DNA of 11,627 nt from Succinatimonas hippei. GTDB lineage: Bacteria; Pseudomonadota; Gammaproteobacteria; Enterobacterales; Succinivibrionaceae. This document shows positions 1 to 4,890 of the stretch, piece by piece. Position 1 is the first letter of the stretch, and each line of letters begins with the position of its first letter. The notes under the pieces were generated by a model. The model did not search any database, was not told where the DNA came from, and worked only from the letters and a program-made list of their open reading frames with translations. Where the stretch lies: positions 1 to 11,627 of the forward strand of contig SFGV01000058.1 in assembly GCA_004557545.1 (NCBI GenBank), given 5' to 3'. A program made the translations under genes and the position numbers.

Positions 1-1
1 C

Positions 2-37
2 ATCAAGTCGATGGAAGAGCAGCACCCTGTTGCTTAA
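2..37 (+). CDS. C-terminal end of an unidentified protein (partial)
   Basis: The first bases read as an open frame ending IKSMEEQHPVA-stop, and an intrinsic terminator follows 28 bases later. This frame was preferred because its codons (aag, gag, cag, gct) match the usage of the solid genes in the window. The two other plus frames also stay open until stops at 44 and 60, so the frame is not certain. The visible residues are too few to name a family. Confidence 0.4.
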   Translation: MKSMEEQHPVA

Positions 38-64
38 TGAATAAACCTTTAAAAGGTTAAAAAT

Positions 65-90
65 GAAAGGCGCCTGATGGCGCCTTTCTT
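65..90 (+). terminator. Intrinsic terminator of the upstream gene
   Basis: A perfect 10-bp inverted repeat (gaaaggcgcc / ggcgcctttc) with a TGAT loop spans 65-88. Its 3' arm ends in ttt and is followed by ctt, a short U-rich tail. It lies directly behind the partial gene at the left edge and most likely ends that transcript. Confidence 0.8.
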
Positions 91-317
91 GTAAGTGTAA
101 GCAGTTCAAAATCAACTAAGAGAGACAAAACATAAAAGTCTTTCTAATGTGACTAAGCCCTGTTTTACTACTATGTCCGACCCTGTGTGTGGTAATGGGA
201 CTACCGTAATGGCAGAAGAGTCGCTACTGCTATCACGTTTAATATTACGCCTGCTGATATCCAAAATCAATAATCATGATTATTTACTACTCTCATAATT
301 TAAATTAGTGAGCTTGT
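91..317. other. AT-rich stretch without a convincing gene
   Basis: Nothing here is supported as a gene on either strand. A plus-strand frame without stops runs 101-298 and holds an ATG at 173 for 41 codons. It contains the string DPVCGNGTT, which resembles the DPxxGxGT motif of nucleic-acid methyltransferases, but nothing after it continues like that family and there is no ribosome-binding site. The stretch, together with the antitoxin stub that follows, looks like decayed accessory DNA. Confidence 0.4.
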
Positions 318-473
318 ATGCTACATTTTTTTGTGCATTTTTTTGATCTTCGAGTAGAGCAACCAAACAAGGTGACTATTGCGGCAATACAGGAAGCAGA
401 GCGTATTGCCCGTGATCCATCGGTGAAGGGGTACTCTGACTTGAATGAAGCATTAAAAGCATTGAAGGAATGA
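318..473 (+). pseudogene. C-terminal remnant of a RelB/DinJ-family antitoxin
   Basis: The frame from 318 gives 51 residues. From about residue 9 they read like the end of a RelB/DinJ antitoxin: FDLRV, then PNKVTIAAIQEAERIARDPS, VKGYSDLNEALKALKE and stop. In that family this segment is the toxin-wrapping arm. The N-terminal ribbon-helix-helix DNA-binding half is absent. Before FDL the frame holds only a short Phe-rich run (MLHFFVHFF), an in-frame stop lies at 309, and no other frame upstream supplies the missing half. The usual YafQ/RelE toxin partner is also missing: the next gene is a convergent regulator whose stop is 15 bases away. I therefore call it a decayed half of a toxin-antitoxin pair. 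A short expressed peptide that still neutralises a distant toxin is possible but not shown. Confidence 0.65.
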
Positions 474-488
474 CTGAGAAATTTTCTT

Positions 489-1166
489 TCAATTAGCCTG
501 TTTTGTAAGGAACAAGAGTCTGAAGTGGCTTTTGTCATACTCAATTAGTCCTTCGCGTTCCATTTTTCCCAGTTCCTTTGAAAGAGCCGTGCGGTCAAGA
601 TTCAAAAAATCGGCAAGTTGCTCACGGTTATATGGGATCTCAAACTCATAAGAGTTCTTTTGAACTGAAACGGATTTTAAAAATACCATTACGCGCTCTC
701 TTATAGTCTTTGGCGCGGTAAAGAAATTTCTGGCGGACAGTTTCAGGTTTTTTCGTGATGAGATAGCAAGCAGGTTAGTCACGAATTTAAGCATCCATGG
801 TTCCCCAGAGGATGATCGGAGCTTATTAAGCCCGCCAAGCCTGAAGAAGAGCACGGTACAGTCTGTAGTCGCGACCGCGTTTACGAAAAGCGGCGCCTGA
901 GGGAACAGGGCAAAGGTCTCGGCAAAAAACTGTCCGGGCTCAATACCTGAAAGCAGGGTGCGGTTTCCCGCCATATCATCCCTCTCAATTGTGACCCTGC
1001 CGCTTATAACAAATCCCATCTCGTCAGTACAGTCGCCCTCATGGAGGATAAAGGTGCCTTTTTTGAACGTATCCTCTCTGCTGCTAAAAAATATCAGTGA
1101 CGACTTTATTTCATCTTCAGACATCCCTTGGAAAAGTATGGAGTTTTTAATAATAGAGATGTCCAT
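489..1166 (-). CDS. Crp/Fnr-family transcriptional regulator
   Basis: This 225-residue protein has the Crp/Fnr layout. An N-terminal cyclic-nucleotide-binding-type beta-roll covers about 10-115 (KKGTFILHEGD at 35-45, FVISGRV at 52-58, GQFFAETFALF at 78-88). A dimer helix covers about 125-150, and a C-terminal winged helix-turn-helix covers about 175-220. The recognition helix is near 191-202 (DRTALSKELGKM). Only two cysteines (C46, C103) are present, so it cannot carry the four-Cys iron-sulfur cluster of FNR. The canonical Crp cAMP-binding signature is not obvious, and the effector is unknown. The ATG at 1166 is preceded by an AGAAG stretch about 8 bases upstream. It is divergent from a bicupin gene, and a 14-bp palindrome in the 92-base gap is its likely operator. 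It probably activates the neighbour and may control itself, since the palindrome lies only 23 bases from its own start codon. Family is certain; the regulated process is not. Confidence 0.9.
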   Translation of the reverse strand: MDISIIKNSILFQGMSEDEIKSSLIFFSSREDTFKKGTFILHEGDCTDEMGFVISGRVTIERDDMAGNRTLLSGIEPGQFFAETFALFPQAPLFVNAVATTDCTVLFFRLGGLNKLRSSSGEPWMLKFVTNLLAISSRKNLKLSARNFFTAPKTIRERVMVFLKSVSVQKNSYEFEIPYNREQLADFLNLDRTALSKELGKMEREGLIEYDKSHFRLLFLTKQAN

Positions 1167-1189
1167 ATCCGACTTCTAAAAAATCTTTG

Positions 1190-1203
1190 GTGGTTATAAC
1201 CAC
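1190..1203. promoter_or_regulatory. Palindromic operator for the divergent Crp/Fnr regulator
   Basis: GTGGTTATAACCAC is a perfect 14-bp palindrome in the gap between the Crp/Fnr gene and the bicupin gene. Dimeric Crp/Fnr proteins bind such two-fold sites. It differs from the textbook Crp (TGTGA-N6-TCACA) and FNR (TTGAT-N4-ATCAA) sites, as expected for a different recognition helix. Its centre (1196.5) lies 41.5 bases upstream of the start point predicted from the downstream TATAAT. Confidence 0.65.
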
Positions 1204-1225
1204 GTAGTTAAAAATGACCGCTTTC

Positions 1226-1231
1226 TATAAT
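1226..1231 (+). promoter_or_regulatory. -10 element of the bicupin promoter
   Basis: A perfect TATAAT places the transcription start near 1238, 21 bases before the bicupin ATG. At the -35 position there is no recognisable TTGACA; with a 17-base spacer the hexamer is CGTAGT. A strong -10 with a missing -35 and a palindrome at -41.5 is the arrangement of activator-dependent class II promoters. Confidence 0.7.
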
Positions 1232-1258
1232 GCTCTCACAGTTTGAAGAGAGAACCAA

Positions 1259-1918
1259 ATGAGCATGAAAGAAAAAGTTGGGCAAGTATTTTCAATCGCT
1301 GCCGATAACGCCCCGGTACCCGGGTGCACCATTTCAAAGGAAGTAAGTGACGGTGAGACCAAGATCTCCTATTACTCGCTCGCGAAGAATACCGACATCA
1401 GCGCGGAGATCCATCCTTATCACAAGTTTATTGTTGTAGCCGGCGGATCCATGCAGGTATACGGACAGGACGGATACTCAGTGGAACTATCACAGGGCGA
1501 GGGCGTTTTTACCCCTGTTGACAAGAGCGTCGGCATGAGAACTTCAACAGGCGTTGTCTATACGGAAATCGTAGTCGGGAGGAATGACAAGATGAACGAA
1601 GTGATCAAAGCAGGTGAGGTTTTTAAACTCGCTGATCTGCTTCCATATCAGGAAGGAAAGATCATCAATATGGACGTGGTGCGCAACGACAAGATGAAGT
1701 TCGCGCTCATGGCCTTTGACGCCGGATGCGGTCTTCCTCAGCATTCAGCGCCAGGAGAGGCGATTATATTTGCGCTCGATGGAGAGGGAATCATAGGCTA
1801 TGAAGGAAAGGAGCATGTCATCAAGGCAGGTGAGAATTTCCATTTTGCCAAGGGCGGAGCGCATTACGTCAAGGCAACCAAGAGATTCAAGATGGGGCTT
1901 CTGCTCACGCTTGAGTAA
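1259..1918 (+). CDS. Bicupin-fold protein of unknown function
   Basis: This 219-residue cytosolic protein consists of two tandem cupin beta-barrels. The first covers about 35-108 (IHPYHKFIVVAGG at 51-63, LSQGEGVFTP at 77-86). The second covers about 145-219 (LPQHSAPGEAIIFALDGEG at 159-177, KAGENFHFAKGGAHYVKA at 189-206). The first barrel keeps H52 and H55 but lacks the usual Glu and the motif-2 His. The second keeps H162, E167 and a motif-2 His (H195 or H202), so any metal centre is more likely there. No signal peptide or membrane segment is visible. Start at 1259: a GAGAG stretch lies 7-8 bases upstream; a second ATG at codon 3 is possible. It is transcribed away from a Crp/Fnr regulator whose probable operator sits in its promoter, so it is likely induced by that regulator's signal. 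Cupins include enzymes, sugar binders and sensors; no specific reaction can be assigned. Confidence 0.8.
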   Translation: MSMKEKVGQVFSIAADNAPVPGCTISKEVSDGETKISYYSLAKNTDISAEIHPYHKFIVVAGGSMQVYGQDGYSVELSQGEGVFTPVDKSVGMRTSTGVVYTEIVVGRNDKMNEVIKAGEVFKLADLLPYQEGKIINMDVVRNDKMKFALMAFDAGCGLPQHSAPGEAIIFALDGEGIIGYEGKEHVIKAGENFHFAKGGAHYVKATKRFKMGLLLTLE

Positions 1919-1947
1919 ATAATTCGCCAAAACATGTTTTCGGGTCT

Positions 1948-1987
1948 TGTCTGCTCAGGTCCGTAAAAGCCTGAGCAGATATGCTTT
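1948..1987 (+). terminator. Hairpin behind the bicupin gene, probable terminator
   Basis: A perfect 10-bp inverted repeat (tctgctcagg / cctgagcaga, 1950-1979) with a 10-base loop can be extended by one G-U and one T-A pair. It is followed after a few bases by a short tttt. It starts about 30 bases behind the bicupin stop. The U tract is weak, so termination may be partial. Confidence 0.55.
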
Positions 1988-2147
1988 TAAACCCATTTTG
2001 TTCGGTTTGTTTTGATATTGCCTCATGGTGTGTTATATAGGCAACAGCATCGTTTTCCTGAAAATTCCAAGTCGCATATTGGGCTCTGCTCAAATTTAAA
2101 GCAGTTTTAGTGTTCATTTAAGTAAAAACTGGTCTGGGTGCGCCTGA
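1988..2147. other. Intergenic stretch before the purC promoter, no gene seen
   Basis: The gap between the bicupin stop and purC is 361 bases. Besides the hairpin, the purC promoter and the purC leader, nothing is supported. A 70-codon minus-strand frame (2117-1905) has no ribosome-binding site, runs through the hairpin into the bicupin 3' end, and resembles no family I know. Confidence 0.4.
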
Positions 2148-2156
2148 TGATATAAT
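2148..2156 (+). promoter_or_regulatory. Extended -10 promoter of purC
   Basis: TGATATAAT matches the extended -10 consensus TGnTATAAT perfectly. No good -35 is visible 16-18 bases upstream (about AACTGGTC), which extended -10 promoters tolerate. The start point would be near 2163. Confidence 0.6.
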
Positions 2157-2162
2157 GGCGCC

Positions 2163-2279
2163 GATCTAAAACCTCGTTAGTCTTATCCGATTAGCCGTTT
2201 TGGCGGGGGATCTTAAAGATCTTCTGGTCATATCCTTTATTTGACATTGGGGTTCACCTTTTAAAGGGAAACAGTCAAG
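2163..2279 (+). promoter_or_regulatory. purC 5' leader of about 117 bases
   Basis: From the predicted start point to the purC ATG the transcript would carry a leader with a compact inverted repeat (gatctt-a-aagatc near 2210-2222). I could not recognise a purine or other known riboswitch class or a PurR-type operator. The ribosome-binding site is weak: AGGGAA near 2265, about 10 bases before the ATG. An isolated TTGACA at 2241 has no matching -10. Confidence 0.35.
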
Positions 2280-3227
2280 ATGAATAACGCATTAACCAAA
2301 ACCGATTTTCATTTTCAGGGACAAAAGAGCGTTTATCACGGCAAGGTCCGCGATGTTTACAACATCAATGACGAGAAGCTGGTGATGGTCGCCACCGATC
2401 GTATCAGCGCCTTCGACGTGATCCTGCCCAGGGGCATACCTTTTAAGGGACAGGTATTAAATCAGATCGCGGCCAAGTTCCTGGACGCTACCTCTGATAT
2501 CTGCCCCAACTGGAAACTGGCTACTCCGGACGCTAACGTAACCGTAGGTGTTATGTGCAAGGGCTTCCCGGTTGAGATGATCGTGCGCGGTTATCTTTGC
2601 GGATCCTCATGGCGCGCCTACAAGAGCGGCGTACGCGAGATCTGCGGAGTTAAGCTTCCTGAAGGCATGAAAGAGAATCAGAAGTTCCCTGAGCCTATCA
2701 TCACCCCGACCACCAAGGCTGAAATCGGCGAGCATGACGCCGACATCTCAAAGGCTGAGATCTTAAAACGCGGTCTTGCTACTCCTGAGCAGTATGAGCT
2801 TTTGGAGAAATACACCCTCGCGCTCTTCAAGCGCGGCACCGAGATCGCCGCGAAACGCGGTCTGATCCTTGTTGATACCAAGTATGAGTTTGGTACCCAT
2901 GACGGCAAGATCTACCTCATGGACGAGATCCACACTCCGGACTCAAGCCGTTATTTCTACATGGATGGCTATGAGGAGCGCTTTGCCAAGGGTGAGCCTC
3001 AGAAGCAGCTTTCAAAAGAATTCGTGCGTGAGTGGCTGATGAACAATGGCTTCCAGGGCAAGGCCGGACAGACTGTTCCTGAGATGACCGATGAGATTGT
3101 TGAGTCGATCTCCGATCGCTACATCGAACTCTATGAGCACATCACTGGCGAGAAGTTCGTCAAGACCAACAGTGATGACATGCTCTCGCGTATAGAAAAG
3201 AACGTAAGCGATTATCTCAAAGCCTGA
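2280..3227 (+). CDS. purC: Phosphoribosylaminoimidazole-succinocarboxamide synthase (SAICAR synthetase)
   Basis: This cytosolic enzyme of de novo purine synthesis joins CAIR and L-aspartate using ATP to form SAICAR. Family motifs are in order: GKVRDVY at 21-27 (nucleotide-binding loop), DRISAFD at 40-46, the signature VEMIVRGYLCGSSWRAYKSG around 98-118, LVDTKYEFG near 197-205 and DEIHTPDSSR near 215-224 (metal/substrate region). At 315 residues it belongs to the long form of the family (about 300 residues, as in yeast Ade1 and many Bacteroidetes) and not the roughly 237-residue form of Escherichia coli. It stands alone, with its own promoter and a strong terminator and no other purine genes nearby. 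The ATG at 2280 places GKVRDVY where the long form has it. Function is near certain; an origin by transfer is only a suspicion from length. Confidence 0.96.
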   Translation: MNNALTKTDFHFQGQKSVYHGKVRDVYNINDEKLVMVATDRISAFDVILPRGIPFKGQVLNQIAAKFLDATSDICPNWKLATPDANVTVGVMCKGFPVEMIVRGYLCGSSWRAYKSGVREICGVKLPEGMKENQKFPEPIITPTTKAEIGEHDADISKAEILKRGLATPEQYELLEKYTLALFKRGTEIAAKRGLILVDTKYEFGTHDGKIYLMDEIHTPDSSRYFYMDGYEERFAKGEPQKQLSKEFVREWLMNNGFQGKAGQTVPEMTDEIVESISDRYIELYEHITGEKFVKTNSDDMLSRIEKNVSDYLKA

Positions 3228-3250
3228 TAACCAGATATCTCAAGGCTGAC

Positions 3251-3302
3251 ATGACCGGGCGGACAGGGTTTTCCTGTCATAAGTCCCGGTCATCTGTTTT
3301 TA
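3251..3302 (+). terminator. Intrinsic terminator of purC
   Basis: A nested hairpin lies 24 bases behind the purC stop. The outer 9-bp stem is atgaccggg (3251-3259) with cccggtcat (3285-3293). The inner 6-bp stem is gacagg (3262-3267) with cctgtc (3273-3278). It is followed by ctgttttta, a good U tract. Confidence 0.8.
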
Positions 3303-3382
3303 ACCTAATCCGCCAGAAGTCCTCCACCTCTTAGGTGTGGAATGAAGGCGGGGCTGGCGAATTTACGTAAGCCATACAGTAG

Positions 3383-3550
3383 CCTGTTGTCTTATTTGGT
3401 AGTATCAGCTCATCAAATACCGTGGGTAGCACGGGAATTGACGCCTGTGGAGAGAGCGTAGGTCGCCGCAACTCTTCGGAGTATGCAGTGCTGTTCTCGG
3501 TGAAGCAGGAAGTTCCCGCCTCTATAGACGGGGGACGTTCACCTCATTAG
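3383..3550 (+). pseudogene. C-terminal fragment of a TnpB (OrfB, IS605/IS1341-type) nuclease
   Basis: A plus frame without a start codon runs from just after a stop at 3380 to the TAG at 3548. It reads as the tail of TnpB: NTVGSTGIDACGE, then a short linker, FSVKQEVPASIDGGRSPH and stop. TnpB tails commonly have a VG(S/T)T-x-I-x-ACG segment and a terminal SVKQE stretch that overlaps the right end of the element. The RuvC-like core and zinc finger are gone, so this fragment cannot be an active nuclease. No other frame upstream supplies the rest. Confidence 0.65.
3420..3541 (+). ncRNA. Possible remnant of an omega (right-end) RNA
   Basis: TnpB proteins work with an RNA transcribed from the 3' part of tnpB and the right end. 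This stretch keeps plausible structure: a 5-bp stem ccgtg/cacgg (3420-3424, 3430-3434), a C-UUCG-G tetraloop hairpin actc-ttcg-gagt (3471-3482), and the right-end cccg...cggg hairpin. If still transcribed, the bases just after about 3541 would be its guide. Identification rests on position and fold only. Confidence 0.35.
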
Positions 3551-3575
3551 CAAGTAGCATGGTCAAAAAAAATCA

Positions 3576-4646
3576 TCAGGTCAGGCATTCCGGATCAAAG
3601 GCGTATCTGCCATTTAAAAAATCAATGATTTCATCACAGGCAAGACTTCCGCTCTGATCTTTGCAAAGCGCCCTTAAAGCACAGAGAGCGTCTCGCGCTG
3701 TCCCTTCTAAACCGAGATTTTCAATTCTTCTGATGATATCCAGGATCTGCTCTGAGTGAGGTCCTAACAGTTCTCCTGCAGCGTTATCTCTGATAGCGCG
3801 TAACCTGTCATAAGGTTTACCTTCCAGCGCCGGAATCAGGGTTGAAAGCGGGATCATAGAAAGCGCGCCTTCGGTCATGGGGTTTACCGCTACCGCGGTA
3901 ATTCTATTGTCTGCGCATGGCCGCATTCTCTGATATGGCCCAAGATAAAGCCTGTCGGCTCTGGTTTTGCCATCATTTACAGGATAGTTATGCCAGATCA
4001 CCGTACGGCCTTTGAATAGACTGTCGGCGCGGTTTATATCCTCATAGCTAAATCCTGGCGATAAAACCTTAGGACCTGTCCAGAAAAATTTAATCCTGCT
4101 ATCAAGTCCTGATATGAGATCGCTGAAATACGAAGGATCGGTCGGGCCGTAGAGCCTTGTAAGTATAGGATCATCGCTGTAGGTAGTAGGGCATACCCAG
4201 ATCTCAGTGTCTTTACCTGCAGCCTCTCTCATGGCTTTGATAACGCAGTTTTGTCTTTTCCCAAGATCACTGAACTGATTTGGCACATCATCAAAAAGCA
4301 GGCAGGCAAAATCCGCGCTTGTTACGCTCATGAGGCGTTGAACCTTTGCCTTAAAAACAGGGAGCAGGGCATTAAGATTTGCCGTAAGCCCAAGTGGTGA
4401 GATCCCAAAAGCAAAATCAAGACCAGCGTTTTTTGTCATATATGAGCAATGGACGAGGTTTTCTTCATCCTGCGCTGAGAGCTCGTAAGTCCAGCTCTTC
4501 CTGAGCGAAATGTCATTTTTTGGGGCGTAGACATAGAAAGAAAAGCCAAGGTATGACGCCATTCTTATCATGGCAAGCCTTGTGTATTCTTTGTATGGAT
4601 GACCGTAAAAGCCCTCGATAATCCCGGCCCTGAGCATTGAATTCAT
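3576..4646 (-). CDS. Glycoside hydrolase family 84 enzyme (beta-N-acetylglucosaminidase / O-GlcNAcase-like)
   Basis: GH84 enzymes remove terminal beta-linked N-acetylglucosamine by substrate-assisted catalysis. The 356 residues are essentially one (beta/alpha)8 catalytic domain plus a helical tail. Visible signatures are GIIEGFYGHPYKEYTR at 8-23, FYVYAPKNDISLRKSW at 37-52, and LLFDDVPN at 116-123, with the catalytic Asp pair D119-D120. FFWTGPKV at 187-194, VIWHNYPVND at 216-225 and DRLYLGPYQ at 231-239 follow, and line the sugar pocket in characterised members. There is no signal peptide, membrane segment or carbohydrate-binding module, unlike many secreted GH84 proteins, so it should act in the cytoplasm. 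The ATG at 4646 has GGAG 5 bases upstream; an ATG three codons later is less well placed. It is single, with tig transcribed divergently upstream and IS debris downstream. The natural substrate (imported amino-sugar oligosaccharide, glycopeptide or cell-wall fragment) cannot be read from the sequence. Confidence 0.88.
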   Translation of the reverse strand: MNSMLRAGIIEGFYGHPYKEYTRLAMIRMASYLGFSFYVYAPKNDISLRKSWTYELSAQDEENLVHCSYMTKNAGLDFAFGISPLGLTANLNALLPVFKAKVQRLMSVTSADFACLLFDDVPNQFSDLGKRQNCVIKAMREAAGKDTEIWVCPTTYSDDPILTRLYGPTDPSYFSDLISGLDSRIKFFWTGPKVLSPGFSYEDINRADSLFKGRTVIWHNYPVNDGKTRADRLYLGPYQRMRPCADNRITAVAVNPMTEGALSMIPLSTLIPALEGKPYDRLRAIRDNAAGELLGPHSEQILDIIRRIENLGLEGTARDALCALRALCKDQSGSLACDEIIDFLNGRYAFDPECLT

Positions 4647-4678
4647 GCGCTCTCCACCCCCTGTGTGGGTACTTTGTA

Positions 4679-4708
4679 TTGCTTAAATCTCTTTGCAATG
4701 AGTATAAT
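4679..4708 (+). promoter_or_regulatory. Candidate promoter of tig
   Basis: A perfect TATAAT at 4703-4708 with TTGCTT at 4679-4684 (18-base spacer) gives a start point near 4715 and a leader of about 176 bases. The -10 is the centre of a 13-base inverted repeat, gagtat-a-atactc (4700-4712), so a regulator could also bind here. The -35 matches the consensus at only three positions. Confidence 0.45.
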
Positions 4709-4714
4709 ACTCAA

Positions 4715-4890
4715 GTTTTGCAAAATGCCCGGAGCATGACATGCCCGCGCTTTTGTAGAAGATTTTCGCGGTGCCTTGGAAAACATAACCTGTCTTTAAA
4801 GGCACTATTACACCGGTAATTAGTTTCCGGTAAAGATCCCGTTTCAGAGGATCGCGCCGGATTAGTTTCTGCTGCCTTAACGAGGAAAAA
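4715..4890 (+). promoter_or_regulatory. Long leader in front of tig
   Basis: The leader carries several small repeats: a direct repeat atgcccg at 4725 and 4741, an inverted repeat gcatg-a-catgc (4734-4744), and a 7-bp stem gtgcctt (4771-4777) / aaggcac (4799-4805). It ends in a good ribosome-binding site, GAGGA at 4882-4886, 4 bases before the ATG. I do not recognise a known regulatory RNA. Confidence 0.3.

Larger units (their letters stand above)
3304..3550 (+). mobile_element. Relic or non-autonomous derivative of an IS200/IS605-family element
   Basis: The stretch between the purC terminator and the GH84 gene carries two short hairpin ends typical of this family. On the left, a CACCT-CTT-AGGTG hairpin (about 3325-3338) is enclosed by longer pairing (cgccag at 3310-3315 with ctggcg at 3354-3359). 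On the right, cccg and cggg frame ctctatag inside the 3515-3534 region, followed by gacgttcac near 3540. Between them only the C-terminal tail of a TnpB-like protein remains. No TnpA (Y1 transposase) and no TnpB catalytic core is present. It could be an internally deleted copy or a small mobilisable derivative. The exact ends and target site are not determined. Confidence 0.6.

Noticed and set aside
305..544. 79-codon minus-strand frame overlapping the antitoxin stub and the end of the Crp/Fnr gene
   Set aside because: The plus strand gives a recognisable RelB/DinJ tail here and the other end lies inside the Crp/Fnr gene, so this is a shadow frame.
1905..2117. 70-codon minus-strand frame between the bicupin gene and purC
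   Set aside because: No ribosome-binding site before its ATG, it overlaps the bicupin stop and runs through a strong hairpin, and it resembles no known family.
2241..2269. Second purC promoter starting with TTGACA at 2241
   Set aside because: The hexamer 17 bases downstream (AAGGGA) is not a -10 and would leave almost no leader before the ribosome-binding site.
4771..4805. Terminator or attenuator in the tig leader
   Set aside because: The 7-bp stem has a 21-base loop and is not followed by a T tract; recorded only as part of the leader.
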